DNA from: Nocardioides sp.
GTDB taxonomy: Bacteria; Actinomycetota; Actinomycetes; Propionibacteriales; Nocardioidaceae
Length of the DNA: 15,251 bases
Direction: 5' to 3'
NCBI GenBank assembly: GCA_003519585.1
Contig: DOWL01000163.1
Span: 3,170 to 18,420, forward strand
Each line of letters begins with the position of its first letter. Within the stretch, counting starts at the first letter, position 1. Position numbers and translations under genes: made by a program. This document shows, piece by piece, positions 7,739 to 14,564 of the stretch. A model generated the notes under the pieces. That model ran no database searches. It was not told the origin of the DNA and worked only from the letters and a program-made list of their open reading frames with translations.

Positions 7739-8950
7739 CTAGGCACGCGCACTAGGCCCGTAGGCCAGCTCGAGGGTGCTGGTGCCGTCGATGAAGCGAT
7801 CAGCGGCCAGTTGGCTGATGTCGACGGGCGACTCCTGGCCGAGAATCTGTGCCGCGAGGCATTCGCCGATCGACGGTGCGAGCTTGAACCCGTGGCCACT
7901 GGTGCCCACCGACGCGTAGAGCCCGTCGATCCCAGGAATGGCGCCGACGATGGGGTGCCAATCCGGCGTGAAGTCATAAGGTCCTGCCCAGCCACGCAGA
8001 GGGCGCGCATTGGTGAGCGAGGGGAACCGCAGGCGGAACCGCTCTCGGAGCACTTGGTCGTGCTTGTTCGAGATCGTGTAGTCGTAGTCGCCAAGCACGT
8101 CAGCTGGACGCTCAGGCGAGTAGGCCACGGCCAGGAATTCATTGGCGCGGTCAGGTCGCACAACCAAGCCCGACACCCCGTCAGAACACACCACCTGGGG
8201 GATCAGCTGCCCTGCTGGCACCTTCCAGACCGACACCTCGAGGCGCCTGAGCCGGATGGGAGGTTCCCAACCAACCTCCGCCAGCATCGGACGAGCCCAC
8301 GCTCCCGAGGCGATCACTACGGTTCCCGCCTCGATGACACCACAGGACGTCCTGACCCCGGCGACCTTTCCGTGCCTCACGACCAGAGAATCGACCGAGA
8401 CCCCGAAACGGGCTTCCATCCCCATGGAAGCCGCCGCAGTGATCCAGCCCAGGATCATGAGGTACGAGTTCGCAAACCCGCCGTCCGGCTCGTACGCGCC
8501 TCCGGCGACACCCTCCAGGCTGATGAGCGGTTCGATGTCGGAGATCTCGTCTGGGGTAACGAACCGAGTGTTGAGCCCAAGACGCTGAAGTCGACGCACG
8601 TTGCCGATACACGCCTCGAGTCGCTCTTCCGGTACGGCGAGCATGAAGCCGGAGCGGACGAAGCCCGCGTCGGCAACACCGACGACGTCTGACCAGTCGC
8701 GGATCGCCTGGCCGCCGCGGATCGCGAGCTGTGCGGTCACATCGTTGGAATAGTGGTGACGAACCATACCGACCGTCCGTCCCGAGTCACCCGAGGCAGG
8801 CATCGCCTGGTCCAGGAGGAGCACCCGGCCCGCTCCCCCGCGCGTCAGCTGGTACGCGACCGACGCGCCGAACAACCCCGCACCCACGACCACCACGTCG
8901 GCCGACGTGGGCATCGGCCCACGCATCCCATTCAGCCCTTCAGCTCCCAT
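7739..8950 (-). CDS. FAD-dependent oxidoreductase, DAO family (sarcosine oxidase beta / N-substituted amino acid oxidase type)
   Basis: This 403-residue flavoprotein is expected to oxidise a C-N bond of an amino acid or secondary amine. The FAD dinucleotide fold is visible as VVVVGAGLFGASVAYQL (19-35) with an acidic residue at the end of strand 2 (LLLDQ, 44-48). The C-terminal flavin-binding stretch GTSGHGFKLAPSIGECLA lies near 349-366. The length is that of single-subunit DAO enzymes such as sarcosine oxidase, glycine oxidase or SoxB/MgdA-like subunits. The ATG at 8950 overlaps the GntR gene by 11 nt; in-frame ATGs at 8926 and 8914 are alternatives that keep the FAD motif. In methylotrophs, N-methylglutamate made by MgsABC is oxidised by a sarcosine-oxidase-like dehydrogenase, so this gene could do the matching step here, releasing glutamate and an aldehyde. 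That role is inferred from context. Confidence 0.87.
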   Translation of the reverse strand: MGAEGLNGMRGPMPTSADVVVVGAGLFGASVAYQLTRGGAGRVLLLDQAMPASGDSGRTVGMVRHHYSNDVTAQLAIRGGQAIRDWSDVVGVADAGFVRSGFMLAVPEERLEACIGNVRRLQRLGLNTRFVTPDEISDIEPLISLEGVAGGAYEPDGGFANSYLMILGWITAAASMGMEARFGVSVDSLVVRHGKVAGVRTSCGVIEAGTVVIASGAWARPMLAEVGWEPPIRLRRLEVSVWKVPAGQLIPQVVCSDGVSGLVVRPDRANEFLAVAYSPERPADVLGDYDYTISNKHDQVLRERFRLRFPSLTNARPLRGWAGPYDFTPDWHPIVGAIPGIDGLYASVGTSGHGFKLAPSIGECLAAQILGQESPVDISQLAADRFIDGTSTLELAYGPSARA

Positions 8951-9650
8951 GTCGCCTACCTCGTTCCTGCCTGGCGTCTCGTCGGGTCCGGTCCAAGCCA
9001 GACCGAATGTGTGTGGTCATCGAGGCTCGCGCAGCCTCGGGACGGGCGCCCTCGATGGCCCTGAGCAGCTCTTCATGCTCACAGCGGAAGTCCTGGGAGG
9101 GATTCGCCGCAGCGAACTGGCTGTACGTCAGTGCCGTGCGGCTGCGGTTCCAGATGGTGTCGAACATGTCGAGCAGGTAGCTGTTCCCGGTGGCGAGGAC
9201 TACGCCACGATGGAACTGGCGGTTGACCTCGAAGGACTCCCACGTGGAGCTCGGTGACCGCCGCCCGATCGTCTCCAGCAGGTGTCGGACAGGCACGAGA
9301 TCGACGGAGTCGGACATCGACAGCTGCGCGGCAGCGGCACCTTCCACCGCCATCCTCGCCTCGTAGAAGTCGGTCGTGTCTCGGTTCGAGGGTTCCCTGA
9401 CCAGGTAGCCTCGCCGGCCGGCCGGCTCGACAAGGCCCTCACGAAATAGCCTCTGCAGGGCATCTCGGACGGGTGTACGGCTGACGTCGAGCTCTTCGGC
9501 GAGCCGGTCCATGATCAGGCGGTCACCGGCCTGGATCCGACCCTCCATCAAGGCGTCGAGGAGAGTCTCGTACACCTCTGCGCTGATAGGACCCAGGCTT
9601 CGTCCCGCGCGTCGAAGGCTCAAGCCGCCGTCGTCGGCCATTGTCACCAT
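8940..9650 (-). CDS. GntR-family transcription regulator with FCD domain (FadR subfamily)
   Basis: The protein has a winged helix-turn-helix at the N terminus (VYETLLDALMEGRIQAGDRL, then MDRLAEELDVSRTPVRDALQRL and a wing ending GRRGYLVRE), followed by an all-helical FCD ligand-binding domain. FCD proteins bind small carboxylates, often with a metal held by Asp and His residues; candidates here include FYEARMAVEG, NRQFHRGVV and CEHEELL. Three starts are possible. The ATG at 9689 has no ribosome site, while the ATG at 9650 follows AAGGGAG by 10 nt and GGAG by 3 nt, and the GTG at 9647 follows GGAG by 6 nt; I chose 9650, giving 236 residues. The gene lies inside unit 1 and has no operator of its own, so it would be autoregulated through the unit-1 promoter. 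It most likely binds the four CGTRTACSGTAYACG-type sites and senses a pathway intermediate. Confidence 0.92.
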   Translation of the reverse strand: MVTMADDGGLSLRRAGRSLGPISAEVYETLLDALMEGRIQAGDRLIMDRLAEELDVSRTPVRDALQRLFREGLVEPAGRRGYLVREPSNRDTTDFYEARMAVEGAAAAQLSMSDSVDLVPVRHLLETIGRRSPSSTWESFEVNRQFHRGVVLATGNSYLLDMFDTIWNRSRTALTYSQFAAANPSQDFRCEHEELLRAIEGARPEAARASMTTHIRSGLDRTRRDARQERGRRHGS

Positions 9651-9695
9651 CGTCTCCGCGCTCCCTTCAGAGCCACTCGCCCATCGCACCGGGGC

Positions 9696-10874
9696 TCACG
9701 TTGAGAGCTCTGCTAGTTCTTGGCTCTGACGCAGCACTCCGTTGGCCGCATCGCGGAGCGCGCCCAGCTCACCCTTCTCGAGCGGGAGCTCCACGATGTT
9801 CCGCAGGCCTTGGACAGTCAGGTGCGCGGTCACGCCCACCACGGCGCCCTCGATGCCGTAACTGCCCTCGCTCATCACCGACACGGGGATCGGGCCCGGG
9901 CGTGCTCCGCGCACGGCGTTGATGACCTCGAGAGCCGCATACGCCGGCGCGAACGAAGGCGGGCGGGACGGTCGTAGGCTCTGCACGTACGACGGGGCCG
10001 CAGCCGCTGCGGCGACGGCCGCCCCCACCTCGGCCGGCCGAAGCGCATCGCGCACCAGTCGGCCACGAACGCGCGACGCAGACAGGATCGGGACGTACGC
10101 GCCGTCGGCTCCTAGCGCGAGCGCTTCGATCTCCTCGCGCGGCGCAGACGAGTGCGCCGCGAGCGCCTCGATGAGCCGGGACGACGCAAGCGTCGCTCCG
10201 GTGCCGAGCACCCTCTCGGGCGCCAGGTTCCCGGATCGCAGAAGCTCACCGGTGAACACCTCGGAGGGCCACCCGCTGAAGATGACGACGGCGTCAGGTG
10301 CGTGGGTTGCGATGGCCTCTGCGGCCATCTGGACCTCGCCGACCAGAGCTGCGGTCCGCCCCGGAAGCCCACCGGCTTCTGGAGCGAGGACAACGACATC
10401 CGCCGCTGCCAGTTCGCCGATGTCAGCCGTACCCGAGACCAAGGTCCCAGTTGCCGTCATCGAGGCGGCTTCCTCAATATCGACCGCGACGGCCTCGGCC
10501 AACCCCGGAATGAGGTCGATCAACACGACCTCCGCCGCTGACGCGCTCGACGCAAGGGTGCTGGCCAGCACGCTGCCGATCCCGCCGGAACCGAGGATCG
10601 CGACCCGTTGGAGCTTCGTCGCCCGCACGTTCCTCGGTCGGGCCGAGGGCACAAAGCCCGGATGGCGTCGGTAGAGCGTGCGACTCAGTGCACGACCGGG
10701 TGAGCTGCCCAACGGGGGCGATGGGGTCGTCGGCGCGCGAAGCAGGCGCATGCCCAGCCGATCGATCGCGTCAAGCGCCTGCGGCGTGACGATGTCGCGG
10801 GGGTCGGCAACGATCTTCCGCTGTCCGCGTCGGTAGGCCGCACGAACGAGATCCTCCCCGACGACGGCTGTCAT
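9696..10874 (-). CDS. Lactate/malate dehydrogenase-like protein with BMC-type N-terminal extension, catalytic dyad altered
   Basis: This 392-residue protein has a Rossmann domain from about residue 90: VAILGSGGIGSVLAS (91-105), an acidic strand-2 end (VVLID, 116-120) that suggests NAD binding, and the LDH/MDH pattern GTGATLASSR (224-233) and LGADGAYVP (254-262). In the family these last two read GTGTxLDxAR and GEHGDxxVP, so the catalytic Asp becomes Ala230 and the catalytic His becomes Asp257, while Arg233 is kept. The usual SNPVD is SGWPSE. The first 90 residues are extra and include IVADPRDIVTPQALD plus GMRLL, a pattern I associate with several BMC-associated proteins such as EutQ-like ones, then a Pro/Ser-rich linker; this may target the protein to the shell. 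The ATG overlaps the BMC-T stop as ATGA. It could recycle NADH by unusual chemistry, or be non-catalytic. Confidence 0.8.
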   Translation of the reverse strand: MTAVVGEDLVRAAYRRGQRKIVADPRDIVTPQALDAIDRLGMRLLRAPTTPSPPLGSSPGRALSRTLYRRHPGFVPSARPRNVRATKLQRVAILGSGGIGSVLASTLASSASAAEVVLIDLIPGLAEAVAVDIEEAASMTATGTLVSGTADIGELAAADVVVLAPEAGGLPGRTAALVGEVQMAAEAIATHAPDAVVIFSGWPSEVFTGELLRSGNLAPERVLGTGATLASSRLIEALAAHSSAPREEIEALALGADGAYVPILSASRVRGRLVRDALRPAEVGAAVAAAAAAPSYVQSLRPSRPPSFAPAYAALEVINAVRGARPGPIPVSVMSEGSYGIEGAVVGVTAHLTVQGLRNIVELPLEKGELGALRDAANGVLRQSQELAELST

Positions 10875-11500
10875 GTCCGGCCCTCAAACTCCCCCAGCGC
10901 CGCGACCGCGGTCTCGACCGCCGCGCGCACGTCCGCCTCCGAGCCAGTCATGAAGAGCCGACCGAACCGACCGACTGAGTTGACATCGAGGAAGTTGACC
11001 GACGCAGCCTTCTCGGCCTCGTTTGCAGCCGCCATGACGTACGCGGCGGGGGCACATTCCACAATGCCGAGCGTGTTGCCCGGCACGAGAAGCGAACCCG
11101 CCTTTCTCTTGTTCAGGAGCTGCGCCTGGTAGGGCTCGACTGACGTGATGACCTGGCGCGACTCGACGGTGGGGGCCCGTCGGCTCTCCAGTGGCAGATC
11201 GAGGTAGGCGAGGAGCGCTTCCCGTGCGGCTGTGATCTCGGAGTTCACCGGTGAGCGCAGCACGAAGAACCCGAACTCACGCTCGACGACCTGCGAGCAC
11301 GCCTGCACATCTGCCGCCTTGAGCGCGACGTCGACCACGCGGAACACCTCATTGCCGGGACCCATTTCCCCGATCAGAAGTGTGTCGCCGGCAAGGGGCA
11401 CGGCCCCTTGGACCACGGCGCCTGTGTAGGCGGCAAACTGCGGTTGGAGGCGGTCGATCTGGAGCAGTGCTCGCAGGTCGAAGGCAGATCCGGTGGCCAT
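10871..11500 (-). CDS. BMC-T shell protein (tandem BMC domains, EutL-like order)
   Basis: This 209-residue protein carries two BMC domains and would form pseudohexameric trimers in the shell facets. Domain 1 covers about residues 10-100 (VVDVALKAADVQACSQV, then FGFFVLRSPVNSEITAAREALLAYL) and domain 2 about 115-205 (LLVPGNTLGIVECAPAAYVMAAANE, then FLDVNSVGRFGRLFMTGSEADVRAAVE). The order of strands looks like the circularly permuted EutL class rather than the PduB class; EutL has the very similar DAALKSADVQLATYV. The start at 11500 (MATGSAF) is preferred over 11542 because its ATG shares one base with the aldehyde dehydrogenase stop (TGATG), giving tight coupling. Such trimers often have a gated central pore for larger metabolites or cofactors. 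It sits between two enzyme genes of unit 1 and overlaps the next gene by 4 nt. The shell role is solid; permutation is judged by eye. Confidence 0.88.
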   Translation of the reverse strand: MATGSAFDLRALLQIDRLQPQFAAYTGAVVQGAVPLAGDTLLIGEMGPGNEVFRVVDVALKAADVQACSQVVEREFGFFVLRSPVNSEITAAREALLAYLDLPLESRRAPTVESRQVITSVEPYQAQLLNKRKAGSLLVPGNTLGIVECAPAAYVMAAANEAEKAASVNFLDVNSVGRFGRLFMTGSEADVRAAVETAVAALGEFEGRT

Positions 11501-12897
11501 CAGGGCTTCCTCTCGTCGAGCAGGTCTGTGATCGAGCGCCACGGCCGGGATTCGTAGGCCACACGCTTGATGTTGATCAGGTGGAGCGCGGTGACGTTGT
11601 CCGAGACGATCGAGCCGGACACCGAACCGGTGCCGAGCATGAAGCTCGGATCGATGTCGCAGGACCAGCCGATCCCCCCGTGCAAGCAGGGCGTGTCTAC
11701 GAGGACTCGCGCGGCAGGGACGCGAGAGAATCTCGTGACTACTTCGGGGTCGGCCGCGTGGACAGCAGCTGTGTGCCCCAAGCCACCGAACTGGAGAATC
11801 TCCTCGGCCCGTCGGATCCCTTCGTCTGCGCCGTCCACGACGTAGAAGGCGAGAACAGGGGCCAACTTCTCGGCGGACAGCGGTGTGTCCCTTCCGACGG
11901 AGTCGAGCTCAGCCAACAGCACCCTGGTCTCCGGCGGCGACTGGAACCCCGAGAGCTCGCCCAATCGCTGCGGAGACTGCCCGACACTGTCAACCATCAG
12001 CGCGCCGTTCGGTTGGAACAGGACCTTGCCGAGCGCCTCGCTCTCGCGCCAGGTGCAGAAGTACCCACCCGCAGATCTGAGAGCATGGCGGAGCCGGTCA
12101 GCGATCGGCCGGTCGACGATGATCGCCTGCTCGGCAACGCAGGCGGTCCCATAGTCGAACGACTTCGAGCTCAACAGCATGTCGGCAACCTCGTCGAGGT
12201 CGTCCGCCCTGCTCCGGTCGACGTATACGGGGACATTTCCCGCACCGACGGCCAGTGTGGGCTTGCCCGAGGAGTACGCCGCTCGCACCATCGCGGGGCC
12301 GCCGGTTGCCATGACGACTGCGGTGCGCTTGTGGCGCATCAGCTCCTGCGTCCCCGCCAGGTCGCCACCGACCAAGCACTGGATCAGGCCCCGAGGCGCG
12401 CCCTGGGCTTCCGCCGCCTCGGCCATGACGCGAGCAGTTTCCGCGCAGCAACGCGCCGCCCGCGGATGCGGAGCATGGACCACGGCGTTACCGGCCTTGA
12501 TCGCGGACAGAGTCTTGAAGATCACCGTCGCGGTGGGGTTCGTGACCGGGATGATCGCGGCGACGACGCCCATCGGCTCGCCGATGCCAGCCACCCTCGT
12601 GACCTCGTCGCGCCAGAGCACGCCCAACGTTCGGACGGTTCGGAGCCAGTCCGAGACTGCGATCGTGTTGAACAGGTTCTTGAGCTCCTTGTCGTCGACG
12701 TTGCCGTACCCGGTCTCCTCCACAGCGAGTGCGCCCAGCCGGCGGGCTTCGGGTGCGACGGCACGCGCGAGCACATCGACGAGGCGGTCGACGTCCTCGG
12801 GGCTCCACTGCCGGAACTCCTGCCAGGCCTCGTAGGCGGTCTGCGCGGCGCGACGGGCCTCGAGCATGCTTTCGAGATCCGTGTACGTGACACTCAT
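11500..12897 (-). CDS. CoA-acylating aldehyde dehydrogenase (PduP/EutE-like)
   Basis: This 465-residue enzyme converts an aldehyde, NAD+ and CoA into an acyl-CoA and NADH, the central step of nearly all catabolic microcompartments. The NAD-binding half shows PMGVVAAIIPVTNPTATVIFK (108-128), KAGNAVVHAPHPRA (134-147) and a glycine-rich ATGGPAMVRAAYSSGKP (197-213). The catalytic cysteine is Cys253 in SFDYGTACVAEQAIIVD, and GAGNVPVYVD (218-227) is typical of the EutE/PduP/AdhE branch. There is no extra N-terminal targeting peptide, but the C-terminal WRSITDLLDERKP could form a short amphipathic helix. The ATG at 12897 overlaps the upstream stop as ATGA, and its stop overlaps the BMC-T start by one base. 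The aldehyde substrate is not known; a sulfoacetaldehyde-type enzyme is a close alternative within the same family. It is the best-supported enzyme of the shell lumen here. Confidence 0.92.
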   Translation of the reverse strand: MSVTYTDLESMLEARRAAQTAYEAWQEFRQWSPEDVDRLVDVLARAVAPEARRLGALAVEETGYGNVDDKELKNLFNTIAVSDWLRTVRTLGVLWRDEVTRVAGIGEPMGVVAAIIPVTNPTATVIFKTLSAIKAGNAVVHAPHPRAARCCAETARVMAEAAEAQGAPRGLIQCLVGGDLAGTQELMRHKRTAVVMATGGPAMVRAAYSSGKPTLAVGAGNVPVYVDRSRADDLDEVADMLLSSKSFDYGTACVAEQAIIVDRPIADRLRHALRSAGGYFCTWRESEALGKVLFQPNGALMVDSVGQSPQRLGELSGFQSPPETRVLLAELDSVGRDTPLSAEKLAPVLAFYVVDGADEGIRRAEEILQFGGLGHTAAVHAADPEVVTRFSRVPAARVLVDTPCLHGGIGWSCDIDPSFMLGTGSVSGSIVSDNVTALHLINIKRVAYESRPWRSITDLLDERKP

Positions 12898-14087
12898 GCG
12901 AGCACCTCCTGAGCGAGAACGGGGTCGGCACCATCGAGAGCGCGACGAATCTCATCGGGGCGCATCCGATCCAGACCGAGCGCCGCCATCGTCCGTCCGT
13001 GCCGCATGTGGTCGAAGCCGTGCAGAGCCGATGCGAGCGCGATCAATCCCGACGTGGTGGGCGTCGGCACACCAGCGATCTCCGCGGCGCTCGCGATCGG
13101 CACCAGTCCGGTCGCGACTGCGTCTCGAACCGCGGCGTCTCCCACCGCCGGACACGGCAGCTGCCGGTAGGCCGCAACCTCGTCGAGGGCGAGTGCGACG
13201 TCCTGCTCGACCGTCCCGAAGCTCACCTCGAGCCACTCCGGGAACGAGGGCAGGTCGCGAACACCGAAAGCAAAGCCTGTACGACGCCGCTCGCGGTCCA
13301 GGCGCACCAGTACCGAGTCGATGAGGTCGGCCGAGAGTCGCTCCCGCAGCGTCGCAGGGCCAGGTGCTGAGGCAGCGAGGAGCGCAGGCGCGCCCACCAG
13401 TAGTCCGGCCATGTTGGAGAAGCTGGCCTCGAGAACACCACTCGCCGGCCGCAGCATCGGCATGATGGTGCGCAACGCGTCTGTTGCGGTCGGGGTCGCT
13501 GAGTTCGCTAGTGCCGCGGCAAGGACAACGCGATGCTCACCCTCCACCACCACCCGCCCCGGTTGAGGCTGATGGACGAGGTATGGGGCCGCGCAGAGCT
13601 CGACCACGTTCAGGTCGTGGCGTGCGCGTTGACGATGGAGAACCCGCGCGACCTCGAGCGCTCCCAAGCTGCGTCCGGGCACCAGAACGAGCAGTTGCCC
13701 CGTCCGGAGCACCGGCGCCAGAAGCGACGCGTACGTAGCATGCGCGAAGGCGGGCACCGAGAGAAGAATGGCGTCGGCGCCCTTCACGGCCAGGTCGAGC
13801 TCAGGCACCACTCGGATCGCCGGCTCACGGCTACTGGCGTCCCCCGCGATCACTCGGAACGTGCCAGACAGATCTCCACCTTCGACCTTGATGTCGTCGG
13901 CGTCTGTGAGCCTGCGAGCCTCGAGACCGAACGACGAGTGCAGAGTCACGTCACAGCCGGCCGCCAGCGCCGCGCAAGCAAGCACCTGGCCGATCGGATC
14001 GGCGCCAATGACCGCGACCGACGACACCGTCGGCGAATGCGTCGCCGGCGGCGCGTCTTCGAGCTGCGCGAGCATCTGCTCGAACAT
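12894..14087 (-). CDS. Opine/octopine dehydrogenase-family protein with degenerate active site and possible encapsulation peptide
   Basis: This 397-residue protein has the two-domain layout of the octopine/nopaline dehydrogenase family: an N-terminal Rossmann fold (SVAVIGADPIGQVLACAALAAG, 23-44) and a C-terminal helical domain (VVELCAAPYLVHQPQPG near 161-177, VLEASFSNMAGLLVGAPALL near 218-237, LDRERRR near 263-269). Real family members make or split N-(carboxyalkyl) amino acids with NAD(P). Here the GxGxxG loop reads GADPIG, so its second Gly is Asp30, and the conserved His of the N-x-x-x-V-x-H-P motif aligns with Val231. The first 12 residues, MFEQMLAQLEDA, form a plausible amphipathic helix followed by a Pro/Ser/Thr linker, as in encapsulation peptides. 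The start at 14087 has GGAGG 5 nt upstream. The gene follows BMC-H by 92 nt and overlaps the aldehyde dehydrogenase by 4 nt. It may be the signature enzyme with altered chemistry, or a pseudoenzyme. Confidence 0.78.
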   Translation of the reverse strand: MFEQMLAQLEDAPPATHSPTVSSVAVIGADPIGQVLACAALAAGCDVTLHSSFGLEARRLTDADDIKVEGGDLSGTFRVIAGDASSREPAIRVVPELDLAVKGADAILLSVPAFAHATYASLLAPVLRTGQLLVLVPGRSLGALEVARVLHRQRARHDLNVVELCAAPYLVHQPQPGRVVVEGEHRVVLAAALANSATPTATDALRTIMPMLRPASGVLEASFSNMAGLLVGAPALLAASAPGPATLRERLSADLIDSVLVRLDRERRRTGFAFGVRDLPSFPEWLEVSFGTVEQDVALALDEVAAYRQLPCPAVGDAAVRDAVATGLVPIASAAEIAGVPTPTTSGLIALASALHGFDHMRHGRTMAALGLDRMRPDEIRRALDGADPVLAQEVLA

Positions 14088-14095
14088 GGATTCCT

Positions 14096-14109
14096 CCGAT
14101 CGCGATCGG
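14096..14109. repeat. 14-nt palindrome over the ribosome site of the opine-dehydrogenase-like gene
   Basis: CCGATCGCGATCGG is perfectly self-complementary and touches the GGAGG ribosome site (minus strand) of the gene starting at 14087. If it paired in the mRNA it could reduce initiation. The lack of a loop weakens that idea, and it could be chance. Confidence 0.3.
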
Positions 14110-14138
14110 GTCACTCACGCCACCCCTGGACTGCCGGT

Positions 14139-14155
14139 CACGCGGGGTTCGCGTG
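14139..14155 (-). terminator. Hairpin after the BMC-H gene
   Basis: CACGCG and CGCGTG form a 6-bp stem around GGGTT in the 92-nt gap between BMC-H and the next gene. It may partly stop transcription or protect the BMC-H message end, so that the major shell protein is made in excess over the enzymes. The stem is short and the role is inferred. Confidence 0.35.
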
Positions 14156-14179
14156 TCGTGCCCCGTCTGGGTGTGAAGG

Positions 14180-14470
14180 TCAGGACTCGATCTCGGGCAG
14201 CGCGCGCACCAGGTCGGTGTGGGGACGCGCGATGACGTGGATGGCCAGCACCTCGCCGACCTTATTCGCGGCCACGCCGCCGGCGTCGGTCGCTGCCTTG
14301 ACCGCCCCGACATCCCCTCGGACGATCACCGCGACCAGTCCGCCACCGGACTCCTGGCGAGCGATCAACTCGACGTTCGCCGCCTTGACCATCGCGTCGG
14401 CAGCCTCGAGCGCCGGCACCACGCCGCGAGTCTCGATCATGCCAAGCGCTACCTGCGGAACCTCGGGCAT
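14180..14470 (-). CDS. BMC-H shell hexamer (PduA/EutM family)
   Basis: This 96-residue single-BMC-domain protein is the main facet tile of the shell. [26 protein letters not shown] near the N terminus, then [21 protein letters not shown] and [17 protein letters not shown], match PduA/EutM almost position by position. The pore loop reads ESGGGL, so the residue lining the hexamer pore (Ser40 in PduA, IGSGL) is Gly, as in EutM. The ATG at 14470 has AGGAGG 6 nt upstream. It is the first gene of unit 1, which fits the need for large amounts of this protein, and a hairpin follows its stop. It is the only BMC-H gene in the window. The identification is certain at family level; which metabolite crosses the pore cannot be told. 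Confidence 0.96.
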   Translation of the reverse strand: MPEVPQVALGMIETRGVVPALEAADAMVKAANVELIARQESGGGLVAVIVRGDVGAVKAATDAGGVAANKVGEVLAIHVIARPHTDLVRALPEIES

Positions 14471-14515
14471 GTGACTCCTCCTGTGTCAGCCGGCCTCAGC
14501 ACGGCGATTGCTTTT

Positions 14516-14530
14516 CGTGTACCGTATACG
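14516..14530. promoter_or_regulatory. Operator copy C, probable GntR-family site
   Basis: The sequence is CGTGTACCGTATACG, the exact reverse complement of copy D at 14565-14579. It covers the -10 element of the leftward unit-1 promoter. Half-sites CGTGTAC and GTATACG differ by one pair from perfect symmetry around a central C. Confidence 0.75.
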
Positions 14531-14550
14531 AATAGCGACAAGAGAGTCAA
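14523..14550 (-). promoter_or_regulatory. Promoter of unit 1 (BMC-H operon)
   Basis: TTGACT (14550-14545, minus strand), a 16-nt spacer and TATACG (14528-14523) give a good SigA-type promoter. The start would lie near 14515, leaving a leader of about 45 nt with the AGGAGG site before BMC-H. Layout and spacing equal those of the BMC-P promoter. Confidence 0.68.
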
Positions 14551-14564
14551 GGATTGCAATATTC

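Noticed and set aside
12222..12236. A fifth operator-like match, CGTATACGG, inside the aldehyde dehydrogenase gene
   Set aside because: Only the left half matches and the right half does not follow the motif. It lies in the middle of a coding region with no promoter nearby.
11380..12912. A 510-codon plus-strand frame opposite the aldehyde dehydrogenase
   Set aside because: The composition is typical of a complementary-strand shadow. The minus-strand gene has an intact catalytic Cys and tight overlaps with its neighbours.
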